From Imperialibacter sp040222815 (GTDB taxonomy: Bacteria > Bacteroidota > Bacteroidia > Cytophagales > Cyclobacteriaceae), in NCBI RefSeq assembly GCF_040222815.1, contig NZ_JAVKCH010000057.1, positions 186,001 to 250,000 of the forward strand: a stretch of DNA of 64,000 nucleotides, read 5' to 3'. The position numbers and the translations under genes were made by a program. Of this stretch, positions 18,197 through 28,263 are shown one piece after another. The notes beneath the pieces were generated by a model. That model saw only the letters and a list, made by a program, of their open reading frames with translations. It made no database searches and was not told where the DNA came from. The first letter of the stretch is position 1; each line of letters starts with the position of its first letter.

Positions 18197-21100
18197 ATGC
18201 GTACGACGAAGAAACGGCGATGGCTTTTGTTATTCGCCTCACTGGTGCTTGTTGTGCACGGTGCTTTGGCCCAGGTACAGCGATACCCGGCCGATATCCA
18301 GCCCATTCTGCCAGCCCCCTATTCGGTGTATCTCAGCGATTACACGGCCGAAGGAAGCAACCGACTCTCGGCCAATATTTTATTCAATGACTTCAATGAG
18401 GCATCATGGACCTTCAAGCTAAGGTTGTCCATCGAAAGCATGGATGTGCGGTTCCGCACCAAAAATGGATTCACGCCAGCATCGCCCATCACCGTCCAGC
18501 CAGGCGTACCCTATGTGTTGAGCGGATCCGACTGGGCGGAGTATTTCAACTTCAACAACCTCAATGTGAGCGGAAGGAATACGAGCCAAATTATTAACTC
18601 TGGAAGGTTGCCGGAAGGAATGTATTCGATTTGCCTTCAGGTATTGGACTACAATACGGGTGAGCTGTTGTCGCAGGAAAGTTGTGCCAATGTCTGGATA
18701 CAATTGTTGGATCCACCCAGGCTGATTAGCCCTACAGACAACGAGTTTCTCGACCCAGCCACTACCACTAGTTTTCCTATCACCTGGCAGCTTTTTAATA
18801 CAGCGAGTGCTAACAATACCATGGGTACTGATTTCCAACTGACTATGTGGGAGCTCACGGAGCCAGGCGCCAACCCCCTCAGCGCTGTGCAAAACGGGCA
18901 GGCGCTACAGGTATTTCAAAGTGGTTTATTGCAGAATACCAACTACACCTATGGCCCGGCTGATCCGCTGCTAGAGGCAGGAAAGGCCTATGTATACAGA
19001 GTGCAGGCCATAGATGCAGACGGTAAAGACAGGTACAAAAACAATGGATACAGCGAGTTTAGGCTGCTATACTATGGTTGGCCTACAGGTGGAAAAATTG
19101 AACTTACCAGCCCACCTTATGGTCATAGTTTTAGAAGGCAGATTCCGGCAGTAATCAAGTGGAATGCACTTACATCGAGGGCGCCCGAGCAGGGGGTTAA
19201 CTACGAAATTAATATCAAACCGCTATCTCCAGGCGAGTCTCCGGAAGATGCTCTCCGGCAAAACTCGCAATGGTACTACAAATTGATAAGTGAGAACTTC
19301 ACCAACTATCCCAAATCAGAGCTTTTGCCTTACCCGGATATAGACTCAGGTTATGTTTGGCAGGTAAAAGGTTATACAAATGGGTTGGAGGTTGCCAAAA
19401 GTGATATCTCAGTTTTTTATGGGCCACCGTTGGTAGAAAGGTTTTATGCTGCTGGTCATCGAATTGAGGTAGACAATATCACCAATAAGGACTTCGCCAG
19501 CTTTTCGGGGACGGGGAGAGTACGACTTTCAAGAGAGGAAGTGTGGACATCTATAGCGTTTGAAAATCTACAGTTGCGTCAGTCGGGATATTCAGCGTAT
19601 TTGATCGGTGGAGAAATCAACATTGAAACCAGTCCCATTGCATTCGAACTTACCCCAGGTAATGAGGTAGATGGTGAGGCTACATTTCTGGCAACCAATT
19701 ACAAAATAACAAAGGATGGTTTGTTTGTCGAGGGGAGTTTCTCCTGGGATCTACCGTTTCCTTTGCTCTCATCGGGCATTGGAAAAGTTACATCGGAGAA
19801 GTTCGCTTCGGATTTTAACGATTTTCGGCTTTCAGGAGTAGCCAATCTTACTAACGGCAATTCTTTCGAGCTACTGGATCCTCAGTTTTTCAGACTTGAC
19901 CTTTCTCCAACCAGCACAGTGGTGATCTTCGACAATCAGTATTGGTTTGGTTTTGACGGAACGCTGACTACCCCTTCGGCCAAATCAGTCACAGGTAGCA
20001 GTGCTACCTGGGCTTTTAATCAGGTGGACAACCTTAGGCTAATAGAGATATCAGACTCAACCAATACAGTTCCACTGAGAGTAGTAGCGGGTACAGGCAT
20101 GGAATTGCTTCCTCGTAAAAGTGTCATTGACCTGGATGATGCCTCATCGCCAGGAAAATTTGCCGGCGAGCCTTACTGGAAGGGTGTCTATATTGAGCAG
20201 TCTACCCTGAAAATTGCTGAAGCGATGGATGGGGCTGGCCAGTTTGCACTCAGCAGCGAACTCGAAAGCAGCATTGATCTAAATACTTTGCCCAATAGCC
20301 TCGTGGGAGTTACTGGAGAGGGTTTCACCCTCAAGCACGACTTGCACTTTAACGTGACAGGGGAATTCAATACGTTTCCCGCCAACTTCACAAGGCTTAC
20401 ACTGGACATCAACAACCAGCAAGCGAATGAGGCCAGCAGGCTGGAAGGGAATTTTCTGGTGCCTTTTATTGATACCACGACGCCTTTTGAGTTTCATTCT
20501 CAGCTATATGACAGAGGGTTTCGGCCGGGAACCCTGGCCAACCTGAACAACAAAACGTTCCGTTTCAACCCGGAAGGAGGAGAGCTAGCTGTGGATCTCA
20601 CCATAAGGAAAGGGGAAATGGCAAGCAACGATCACCTCCGACTAACGATGGATGTGACCTGGCCGTCAGTTGGTGTAACGTTGAGCGGAGTCAATAATTT
20701 CAATGTGTGGGGAGATTACAGGGTAGGCTTTTACGTGCCGGAAGGGGTTTTGGCGCTTACTAACCAGGTCAACGCCATTTTTAGGGGGTATCCGGTGACT
20801 ATAGATGCCCTTAGTGCTGGCCGAACGCAAAACTACTATGGCTTCGCTATTTCTGGAAAAGTGGTGATGGGTGAGGACGTAAGTGGCGACGACGGGGCAC
20901 CCGCATTTAATCTCTATTCCATGGTTGAAAACCCCGTGCTGGACAAGAGCTATATGCCAGCGCCTACGCAAGGAGCTTTCAACCTGGCGTCGGCTCAAAA
21001 TGGCCTTGATCAATTGGAGGAAGGGCTGGCGGCCATGGAGGAGGATCTCACCCAAAAAGTAGAACAGCAAACTGAGGCCTTGAAATCCACCACGGTCGAT

Positions 21101-23299
21101 TTGATTGCATCTGCTTCCGGCGGACTTGGGGGTCAGGCACACGACGTAGCGTCGCTGGTCAGTACGCCTGAGCAACCCGCCGAAATTGATTATGAAGCCA
21201 TTGCCGACCGCAAAGAGCGGCTATTGGCCTATCTAGAGCTTTTCCGGGAGCTGGCCAGCGACCCCACGGTGGTTGATGGCTTAATTGAACAGGTTCAGAA
21301 TAGCGAAGAGGATTTTGACAATATATCGGACGTTGTAGCAGAGCTGAAACGATTTGCTACCAATTTTGCTATTGATAAAGTTGCTTCTCTGGGAGATGGC
21401 TTTTTGATGAAAGTGGATCTGGCTACCAGGAATATCAACGGCATTATCATAGGGAAAGCCAACCAGCTAACCGGCTCGGTTAAGGAGGAGCTGGATCAGG
21501 CCGTAACCGCCATTATTACCACAGTCTCTTCTGATGTAGTAGCCAGCATATCGCAGGATGCCCCCGATGCCGCCCTGGTCGTTGAAGAGGTGGCAAATTC
21601 TACCAGAGAGGCAATAGTGAATGAACTGACCCTGGCGCTCAATGCGTCGGTCAATCAAAACATTGTGTCTCCGGTCACTTCGTTTGTGAGCAGTAATTTA
21701 AATGAACGGGCCAGGCGACTGGTGAGGCGAACAGCCGAAAACGTGGTGCTGGGAGCCCTCAATCAAGACCAGAACCCCTCTGAAATTATGGAGGGGGTTC
21801 TTGATGGGTTCGACGATGAACTCAAAGGCATAGGCGACGAGCTGGGCGCCCAGGTGGACATGGACAAGATGCTGGAGGCGATAAAAAGTGTAGGTGAGGA
21901 TTTGATCGCCAACATAAGTGCGGATCGAATAGTCAATCAAATTAAGAAGGGAGCGCTGGAGGCAATTTCCGGAGCGGTGGCCAAAAAGGCTTCAATTGCG
22001 GCCAACGAAATGGTGAATAACCTGCTTGGCGAAGAAGTGGGCATTTCAATACCGGTGGATTTTGCCGCTGTAGGCGGAAAGCTGTTGTCGGGGGCCAATC
22101 CAAAAGATTTGCTTTTTGACCCCATTCCTATCAGTGTGCGCTCCCCGGCACTTGACCTCAATGGAATTATTCACTTCACAAAAGGACATGCCCAATATGG
22201 TGACTCGTGGTCGGGCGATGTTGACGCCTTTGTGAAAGTGCCCAAGGCTTTTCAGATACAACTGGCCTACCTGAGCGGAAGAAAGGATAATGTGAGCTTC
22301 TGGATGGCTGAAGTTGGAAGTGGAGGCCCTCCACCTACGCCCGGAGAACCTACCGACGCTGATAAAATGGGACAACCGATGCAGCCTTCCACAATCAAGG
22401 AAGTGACTGACGAAATAGCGCTCGGCGTAGTCAAAATAGTGGCTTTGCAGGGGAGGGTTTACCGCCACATGGCGGCCAATGGGTTGGAGGGCATCGTCCC
22501 AGATGGCAACAACAACTATGGGGCTTACCTGCACATGGTGGCCTTTGGACCCCAAAATGGTAAGATGCTCCGGCTGGAGATAGACGCAAAAATGGACGTG
22601 GCCGCTACTGGCGACTTTACGGTTGACTTCCTAGGCAATGGCCAGATGCTCAGCAGTGTGCCGCAAGTGGCAAGCATTGATCAAACGGCGGTTGTAAAGG
22701 GCACCATCGTCCTAAAATACAATTCAGCGGAGCAGCACTTTTTTGGCCACCTGGCCGCCTCTTTCGAAAAACCGGGTGTGCTTTGCGCCCAGGGTAGCTT
22801 GCTGGTGGATGTGAAGCCCGGCGCCTGGAGAGTGGCGTTGGGAAGTCAGCAGGAGCGACTCAAGTTTATCCTGAACTGCGCCGGCTTTGGCCCAACGGGC
22901 TGGCTCGACCTCAACCAAAATACCGCCAATCTTGGACTGGGACTGGAGTTCATGTTCAAGCCGAACCCCATCCACGTGAACATTGCGATTGTAGAATTTG
23001 ACCTGGTCATCGAAGCCGGAGCGGCAGCCGGCGTGCAGGTGATTGCGCAGTACAATCCCAGTTTTCAGTTGCAGGAAGCCGGACTTTGGCTGGAGTTATG
23101 GGCACAGATATACGCCCAGTATAAAAAGAAAGTGTCGGGAAATACTGGCACTATTACCCTGGTGGACATTTACCTGGCTGCCAACGCCAATATGAGATTC
23201 AATCCTGCGCCAAGCATTTTATACGGCAAGGTGAACGGCCACTTGCAAATACTGGTATTCAGCTTCGGGATTAACAAGGATTTTCAAATGAATTTGTGA
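18197..23299 (+). CDS. Giant TANFOR-domain-type secreted protein
   Basis: This 1,700-residue protein has a signal peptide (MRTTKKRRW..., cleavage near ALAQ). The first 300 residues match the TANFOR domain pattern of Bacteroidota surface proteins: PAPYSVYLSDYT, LSGSDWAEYFN, LPEGMYSICLQVLDY, then Ig-like stretches opening P-x-x-x-x-P. Residues about 420-900 are beta-rich. Residues about 930-1290 are strikingly different: long amphipathic helices rich in E, A and V with little proline. Beta-rich sequence returns to the end. There is no canonical T9SS tail. I chose the ATG at 18197 because it gives a compact signal peptide; a GTG at 18164 would add 11 residues. It follows the propeller gene after 47 bp and its stop overlaps the next start. 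Function unknown; a surface scaffold is inferred. Confidence 0.85.
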   Translation: MRTTKKRRWLLLFASLVLVVHGALAQVQRYPADIQPILPAPYSVYLSDYTAEGSNRLSANILFNDFNEASWTFKLRLSIESMDVRFRTKNGFTPASPITVQPGVPYVLSGSDWAEYFNFNNLNVSGRNTSQIINSGRLPEGMYSICLQVLDYNTGELLSQESCANVWIQLLDPPRLISPTDNEFLDPATTTSFPITWQLFNTASANNTMGTDFQLTMWELTEPGANPLSAVQNGQALQVFQSGLLQNTNYTYGPADPLLEAGKAYVYRVQAIDADGKDRYKNNGYSEFRLLYYGWPTGGKIELTSPPYGHSFRRQIPAVIKWNALTSRAPEQGVNYEINIKPLSPGESPEDALRQNSQWYYKLISENFTNYPKSELLPYPDIDSGYVWQVKGYTNGLEVAKSDISVFYGPPLVERFYAAGHRIEVDNITNKDFASFSGTGRVRLSREEVWTSIAFENLQLRQSGYSAYLIGGEINIETSPIAFELTPGNEVDGEATFLATNYKITKDGLFVEGSFSWDLPFPLLSSGIGKVTSEKFASDFNDFRLSGVANLTNGNSFELLDPQFFRLDLSPTSTVVIFDNQYWFGFDGTLTTPSAKSVTGSSATWAFNQVDNLRLIEISDSTNTVPLRVVAGTGMELLPRKSVIDLDDASSPGKFAGEPYWKGVYIEQSTLKIAEAMDGAGQFALSSELESSIDLNTLPNSLVGVTGEGFTLKHDLHFNVTGEFNTFPANFTRLTLDINNQQANEASRLEGNFLVPFIDTTTPFEFHSQLYDRGFRPGTLANLNNKTFRFNPEGGELAVDLTIRKGEMASNDHLRLTMDVTWPSVGVTLSGVNNFNVWGDYRVGFYVPEGVLALTNQVNAIFRGYPVTIDALSAGRTQNYYGFAISGKVVMGEDVSGDDGAPAFNLYSMVENPVLDKSYMPAPTQGAFNLASAQNGLDQLEEGLAAMEEDLTQKVEQQTEALKSTTVDLIASASGGLGGQAHDVASLVSTPEQPAEIDYEAIADRKERLLAYLELFRELASDPTVVDGLIEQVQNSEEDFDNISDVVAELKRFATNFAIDKVASLGDGFLMKVDLATRNINGIIIGKANQLTGSVKEELDQAVTAIITTVSSDVVASISQDAPDAALVVEEVANSTREAIVNELTLALNASVNQNIVSPVTSFVSSNLNERARRLVRRTAENVVLGALNQDQNPSEIMEGVLDGFDDELKGIGDELGAQVDMDKMLEAIKSVGEDLIANISADRIVNQIKKGALEAISGAVAKKASIAANEMVNNLLGEEVGISIPVDFAAVGGKLLSGANPKDLLFDPIPISVRSPALDLNGIIHFTKGHAQYGDSWSGDVDAFVKVPKAFQIQLAYLSGRKDNVSFWMAEVGSGGPPPTPGEPTDADKMGQPMQPSTIKEVTDEIALGVVKIVALQGRVYRHMAANGLEGIVPDGNNNYGAYLHMVAFGPQNGKMLRLEIDAKMDVAATGDFTVDFLGNGQMLSSVPQVASIDQTAVVKGTIVLKYNSAEQHFFGHLAASFEKPGVLCAQGSLLVDVKPGAWRVALGSQQERLKFILNCAGFGPTGWLDLNQNTANLGLGLEFMFKPNPIHVNIAIVEFDLVIEAGAAAGVQVIAQYNPSFQLQEAGLWLELWAQIYAQYKKKVSGNTGTITLVDIYLAANANMRFNPAPSILYGKVNGHLQILVFSFGINKDFQMNL

Positions 23300-24222
23300 T
23301 GAAAAGGATAGCGCTGTTTGTTCCTGTATTATTAATTTTTTTCTCAACCTGTTTGTTGAGCCAAACGACCGACGAAACCTACTCTTCCCACTTGAATCAA
23401 GTGAGAATGGGGGCAAATCCAGCCCAGCCTTACAATTTATTGAGGGCGACAAATAATATGGAAATCGTAAAAGGCGTAGTTGCCGAGAATTTGAGGGACA
23501 CCCTGGTTTCTGTTAGAAGATTCTGCTACCAATCCCTTGACGTCATACAAAAAAGTGCCACTGCTCCCGCCACCAAACAACAAATACTGGCCCTTCAGCT
23601 ACAGGGGATGGAAGACGAATCTCCCGACATAGTGGGCTTGTCCATTCAAAACCTTAGTTCTGTGCCGGTTTCTTTATTCAATGCCTCTCAGAAGACATTA
23701 CTTATCCAGGCGTTGGATCGGCAGGCACCAAAGAAGGAGGTGTTGATAAAAATGGTCGGAACGCTGAAAGACGAGAGCGCCGCCCCAGCTCTCAGGCAGT
23801 TGTCGCAGCCCGGCAATTCGGCAAAGGTGCGATGGGCGGCCTACCTGGCATTGGCCAGAATGGGTGATCAAACGGCCATCAACCTGGTGAACAATAAAGT
23901 GAGGGGCATTGAAGTAAATGACGATATGGTTTACGACATGGCACCGTCAATTATTTACACCCAGCAAAAGCAACTCTACGACTACCTGGTAGAATTGCTT
24001 TACAGCAACGAAAAGAATTGTGAATCGGCCAACCCGGATCAAATCAATGCTATCAATTGCGCCTACAGGATATTGGAGTTGCTTGCCCCTGAAATCGAAA
24101 GCTTTCCGATAGCCACAACTGCTTCCGGTGACCTGGAAGCAAGTAGTTATCAGGAGGCTTTGATAACGGCGAGGGAGTGGTTTCAGAGTAACAGGGAATT
24201 CACTATAAAAGGTGCCAATTGA
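23299..24222 (+). CDS. Secreted HEAT-like repeat protein
   Basis: This 307-residue protein has a signal peptide ending near SQTTD (residue 23). Helical pairs follow, with HEAT-type features, clearest at about residues 148-195 (A-A-P-A-L-R-Q-L ... VRWAAYLALARMGD). HEAT repeats form protein-binding solenoids. It is joined to the giant TANFOR gene by a TGATG stop/start overlap, so it is probably translated with it and may be its periplasmic partner (inference). It ends the rightward cluster, 12 bp before a convergent gene. A GTG three bases upstream is an alternative start. Confidence 0.8.
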   Translation: MKRIALFVPVLLIFFSTCLLSQTTDETYSSHLNQVRMGANPAQPYNLLRATNNMEIVKGVVAENLRDTLVSVRRFCYQSLDVIQKSATAPATKQQILALQLQGMEDESPDIVGLSIQNLSSVPVSLFNASQKTLLIQALDRQAPKKEVLIKMVGTLKDESAAPALRQLSQPGNSAKVRWAAYLALARMGDQTAINLVNNKVRGIEVNDDMVYDMAPSIIYTQQKQLYDYLVELLYSNEKNCESANPDQINAINCAYRILELLAPEIESFPIATTASGDLEASSYQEALITAREWFQSNREFTIKGAN

Positions 24223-24234
24223 CAGCAGCTTCGC

Positions 24235-25929
24235 TCATTTCACCGTCTCATACACCTTCTTCCCCTCAAACATTGTCCACAGCACCTGCGTAGCCTTTAG
24301 CGACTCCGGGCTCACCGTAAGCACGTCCCGGTCCAGCAGGATAAAATCGGCCGATTTGCCGATGGCCAGCGAGCCAATACGGTTTTCCATCATCAGGGCC
24401 TTGGCCGCTTCGGAGGTGTAGGCGTAGAGCATCGCCATCCTCGGCATGCGTTGGCTGGCGTCGAGCACCCCCAGCGCTCCTTTCCGGGTTTCAGCATAAT
24501 ACATCGCCTCGAAAGGGTTGGCGGTGGACACGGGCCAGTCGCTGGCACCGCAAATGGTGGCCCCAGCCTGCAGCATCGACCGCACCGGATACATCCATTG
24601 GTAGATCGAGGGATCCACATAGGGCTTCACAATGTCAATGGTAGTTTCGTCGCCCAGGGCCCACAGCAGCTGAAAGGAGGCCAACACATTCAGGCGGGCA
24701 AAACGGTCGAAGTCGGCAGGCTGCACAAACTGCAGGTGGGTAATGGTGTGGGGCAGGGCCATACTTTTGTTGGCTTTTCGCATGGCCTCAAAGCCATTGA
24801 GGGTTTCTGTCACCGCCTCATCGCCAATGGCATGCACGTGAACCAACAGGTTTTCCTTGTCGGCCAGGGTAGCAAACCGGGCAAACTTCTCAGGATCCAT
24901 CATCATCACGCCATTTGATTGGGTGCCGGTATAGGGCAGGGAGAGGGCCGCTGTATGGGTAGGGTGCTCTACCACGCCATCAGCAAAAACTTTGAAGCCG
25001 AGCACCTGTAGGTTGTTGCCGTTGTATTGCTGCTGCAGGGCCCTCACAGCAGCCATCTGCGGGATTGGGTCGGCATTCACCTCCGCCACCACCGTAGCGG
25101 CTATGTGGGCGGTGAGCTGGCCTTGTTGCTCCAGGCGCTGGTACCAGTCAAGCATATTGTCGTGCGGGCCGGGCAGCCGGGCAGCGGAGGGATCCAGAAA
25201 GGCAGTAATGCCGAAGCCATTGTTATACTCCATGGCTTTTATGGCCCCCAGACTGAAGTCGGTATCGGGCTCCAGCACTTCCTCAATTTTGTGCTGACCA
25301 TCTTCAGAAACAAACCCATTGCTTTCACCGTCGGCAGCCACACCGAAATACTTTTTGTCGTCGCCCGTCAGCGATGCCAGATAGGCTTTGGTCACGCCCG
25401 CCCGTCTCAGCATGGCTTTGTTGGCCCAGGCAGTATGCCAGTCGGAGCCCCGCAGGAACACCGGTTGGTCTTTGAACTCACCGCTGTTGAAAAGCTTGAT
25501 CACCCTGTCCAGCGCTTTCCAGGTGCTGATGTTCAGGCCATAAATTACCAGCACATCGCCGGTCATGCCTTCTTTTTTCTTTAGTGTCTCAAGGGCAAAC
25601 TGGTGGATTTGGTCCACGTCCAGAAACAGGTCGTTCACATTGGCCTTGGTCAGCCCCATGCCCCCGTCAATGCCGTGGTTGTGGCTGTCGACCAGCCCGG
25701 GCATCACAAAGCCGCCCTGCAAGTCGATCCATTCTGCCTGCTCGCTGACTTTCGCCTTCACCTGTTCGTAGTTGCCCACCGCTACTATGGTCTTCCCTTT
25801 CACGGCCAGGGCGTCAGCGTAAGGCTGCTGCGGATTGGCAGTAAATACTTTAGCATTAAAATAGACCTGCTCCTGGGCTTGGGCGGTCAAAAAGCAAATC
25901 AGCAGAAGGAAAAGGCCGAAGTATTTCAT
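24235..25929 (-). CDS. YtcJ-like amidohydrolase, exported
   Basis: This 564-residue protein has a signal peptide (MKYFGLFLLLICFLTAQAQ). It matches the amidohydrolase family 3 / YtcJ group: VMPGLVDSHNHG carries the metal-binding H-x-H, with further features at HVHAIGDEAV and CGASDWPVSTANPF, and the closing SLAIGKSADFILLDRD typical of the composite beta domain. The family hydrolyses amides or similar bonds; the substrate is unknown. An in-frame ATG at 26001 would add 24 residues that do not look like a leader, so I prefer 25929. It converges with the HEAT-like gene and looks monocistronic. Confidence 0.92.
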   Translation of the reverse strand: MKYFGLFLLLICFLTAQAQEQVYFNAKVFTANPQQPYADALAVKGKTIVAVGNYEQVKAKVSEQAEWIDLQGGFVMPGLVDSHNHGIDGGMGLTKANVNDLFLDVDQIHQFALETLKKKEGMTGDVLVIYGLNISTWKALDRVIKLFNSGEFKDQPVFLRGSDWHTAWANKAMLRRAGVTKAYLASLTGDDKKYFGVAADGESNGFVSEDGQHKIEEVLEPDTDFSLGAIKAMEYNNGFGITAFLDPSAARLPGPHDNMLDWYQRLEQQGQLTAHIAATVVAEVNADPIPQMAAVRALQQQYNGNNLQVLGFKVFADGVVEHPTHTAALSLPYTGTQSNGVMMMDPEKFARFATLADKENLLVHVHAIGDEAVTETLNGFEAMRKANKSMALPHTITHLQFVQPADFDRFARLNVLASFQLLWALGDETTIDIVKPYVDPSIYQWMYPVRSMLQAGATICGASDWPVSTANPFEAMYYAETRKGALGVLDASQRMPRMAMLYAYTSEAAKALMMENRIGSLAIGKSADFILLDRDVLTVSPESLKATQVLWTMFEGKKVYETVK

Positions 25930-26157
25930 AGAGAAGACATGTTGGGGATGAAGGGCAAGATAGGGAAAGTCGGCAGTATTTTCTGGCTGGCGTGCGGGCA
26001 CTTTTGTGCCTGCACCTCCTTTTTACAAAATACACAAGCCTAAGTCTTGCTGGTGAGCAGGGCAGCTTGCCAAACAATGATCGCCGGCGTTTTGGGCCAC
26101 CTGTTTGGAAATATTTTCCTTTGAGCTACAATAGGGAAACGGAGAACCTTGACTTAC

Positions 26158-28263
26158 CTACATTTTCCGAATCACAATCTCCACCCGCCTGTTCAGGCTT
26201 TTGCCTTCTTCGGTTTCGTTGTCAGTTTTTGGCTTGGTATCGCCGTAGCCTTTCGCCGTAGCCCGGCCCGACAATCCCTTTGTTTGCAAATAGTCAATCA
26301 CGGCCTGCGATCTTTCCTGAGAAAGCTTGAGATTGTAGTCAGCGGTTCCCGTGTTGTCTGTATGCCCCGCTATTTCAATTTCCATTTTGGGGTGGGCCTG
26401 GAGCAGCTTGATAATTCTGTCGAGCTCAGCAAAGGACTCCTTCTGCAAAATGGCCTCATTAGTATTGAAAAAGATATTGTTGAGCCTTACCGATGCCCCC
26501 ACATTGATGGGTGCCAGCAGCAGATTTTGCTGTAGCTCTGCGTACATGTTGATGTCGCTGGCGTTCAGGTTGGCACTTTCAGGAATATACCCCTCTCTTT
26601 CTGCGTTGAACCCATAAACACCACCTGCTGGCAAAATGATCGTATAGCGGCCGGTAACAGGGTGCGATGAAGCCTGCCCCAGTTCTTTTCCCACATCTTC
26701 CAGTGAAAAATATTTGATTTGCGCTTCAATTGGCTGGCCTGTAGAGGCGTCGAGCACAATACCGGTCACCAGCACCACTGGCTTAGGCCGGGCCGAGGCT
26801 GGCAGGGGAATCCTGAAAATGTCGCTGTTGCCCATCGAATGCTGCACCGATGCCAGGTAGGCATATTCGCCTCTGGCGTCCAATGTATAATTGGCTTCCC
26901 AGGTATTGGTGTTGATGTCAGGTCCCAGGTTTTCCGGTTCAGTCCATTTTGTCCAGGTGTCATCGAGGCGTCGGCTCACAAATATGTCGGCACTGCCGTA
27001 GCCGGGATGGCCATACGATGAAAAGTAGAGTGTTTCATTGTCGGCTGCTATGAAAGGGGAGAAATCCATAGCAAACGAATTCACCTCCTGGCCCATGTGG
27101 GCAGGGGCTGACCAGGTGTTGTCGCTTTTAAGAAAAGAGCAATACAGATCCATGTCTCCTTTGGTGTCGTTCCTTTCCAGGGCCATCACCAGCACATTCT
27201 GGTTGGGCGACAGGCAATAGTCTACGAAGTCAGCGTTGTTGTAATAGTCGTTGATCACTAGATTTTCGGGAATGCTCCAGCCAGTAGGGCTTCTTTTGGT
27301 GAGCGACACGCCGCCGCCCAGGTTTCTGCCATCGGGCAAATAGGTATTGGCCACCAGCAGGTTATTACCATCCGGGGCAGCGGAAATCACGAAGTTGTTG
27401 CCACTATTGTTGAGGGGTGTGCCAATGTTTTGCAGCTCCGCCCACTCTCCCACAGAGTCTTTCTCCGAAAACCAGATGTCGTCTTTCTTCAGGCTCCCAA
27501 AGTTCTTAGGGTGCTCTCCACGGGCCACATACAATGTGGCGCCGTCAGCAGAAATAACAACTCCCTTTTCGGAATACTGAGAATTGATTTTCGAGCCGAG
27601 GTTTTCCTTTACCGTATTGGCAATGGTGCTTTCTGCCTGCCTGATCTCGGGAGTTTCCTGATATATGTTGAACTCGTAAACCTTTACAGACACCTGGCCT
27701 CTGAGGTGAAACCCTAAGTAGGTGCCCTGAAACGGCGTGAATTTTGCCTGAGCGAGCAACTGACCATTAAACTCAAAGAAAATTTCATTGCCAGTCTTTC
27801 TCACCACGATGGTATGCTTCCTAGCCTCCTCTAATGGTGTCGGCAGGAAGTCAGGTCGTAGAATCGGTGTTACCTTTTTCTTTTTGAAAGAGTAGATATG
27901 AAAAAAGCCATTTTGGCTGATGTCCATTGCCTGGTAATTGCTGTACTCGTCGGCACCCCACACCAGGCCAAAGCTTCCGTTTCTGAAATTTCTTACCTCC
28001 ACTATCGTTTCCAACTTGAAATCTTTGGAGGGGTCGAGCTGAAAATGCTTCTGATTAAAGAAACCGATGTCACCGTCAGCCACTTCCATATACATGGCAC
28101 CGTTGGCAATCATGCTTTTGGCATACGGCCGCTCGAACAGCGACCAGCCATTTCTGTTGTCTTCAAATATTTCGTGTAATGCGGGAGTCTCTTGCGCTTT
28201 CACGCCATGGCAATAGCATAGGAGAGAAAAAAACCCAACAACTAAAATGCGATGTCTATTCAT
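26158..28263 (-). CDS. OmpA-family protein with PD40 repeats
   Basis: This 701-residue envelope protein starts with a signal peptide (MNRHRILVVGFF... to VKAQE). A concanavalin-like region (about residues 25-205) is followed by PD40/WD40-like repeats (SADGATLYVARG, AADNETLYFSS, SADIFVSRR) at about 230-480. A carboxypeptidase-regulatory-like beta domain (VTGIVLDASTGQPI) comes next, and a C-terminal OmpA domain has the peptidoglycan-binding core (GHTDNTGTADYN, LSQERSQAV, NRRVEIVI). Such proteins are common in Bacteroidota, anchored to peptidoglycan. Its start overlaps the stop of the upstream small gene by 8 bp, so the two are probably one transcript. An upstream ATG at 28323 would add 20 residues inside that gene. 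Confidence 0.92.
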   Translation of the reverse strand: MNRHRILVVGFFSLLCYCHGVKAQETPALHEIFEDNRNGWSLFERPYAKSMIANGAMYMEVADGDIGFFNQKHFQLDPSKDFKLETIVEVRNFRNGSFGLVWGADEYSNYQAMDISQNGFFHIYSFKKKKVTPILRPDFLPTPLEEARKHTIVVRKTGNEIFFEFNGQLLAQAKFTPFQGTYLGFHLRGQVSVKVYEFNIYQETPEIRQAESTIANTVKENLGSKINSQYSEKGVVISADGATLYVARGEHPKNFGSLKKDDIWFSEKDSVGEWAELQNIGTPLNNSGNNFVISAAPDGNNLLVANTYLPDGRNLGGGVSLTKRSPTGWSIPENLVINDYYNNADFVDYCLSPNQNVLVMALERNDTKGDMDLYCSFLKSDNTWSAPAHMGQEVNSFAMDFSPFIAADNETLYFSSYGHPGYGSADIFVSRRLDDTWTKWTEPENLGPDINTNTWEANYTLDARGEYAYLASVQHSMGNSDIFRIPLPASARPKPVVLVTGIVLDASTGQPIEAQIKYFSLEDVGKELGQASSHPVTGRYTIILPAGGVYGFNAEREGYIPESANLNASDINMYAELQQNLLLAPINVGASVRLNNIFFNTNEAILQKESFAELDRIIKLLQAHPKMEIEIAGHTDNTGTADYNLKLSQERSQAVIDYLQTKGLSGRATAKGYGDTKPKTDNETEEGKSLNRRVEIVIRKM

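Noticed and set aside
25027..25584. Plus-strand reading frame of 185 codons opposite the amidohydrolase
   Set aside because: The minus-strand product has a signal peptide and the full amidohydrolase motifs, so this is a shadow.
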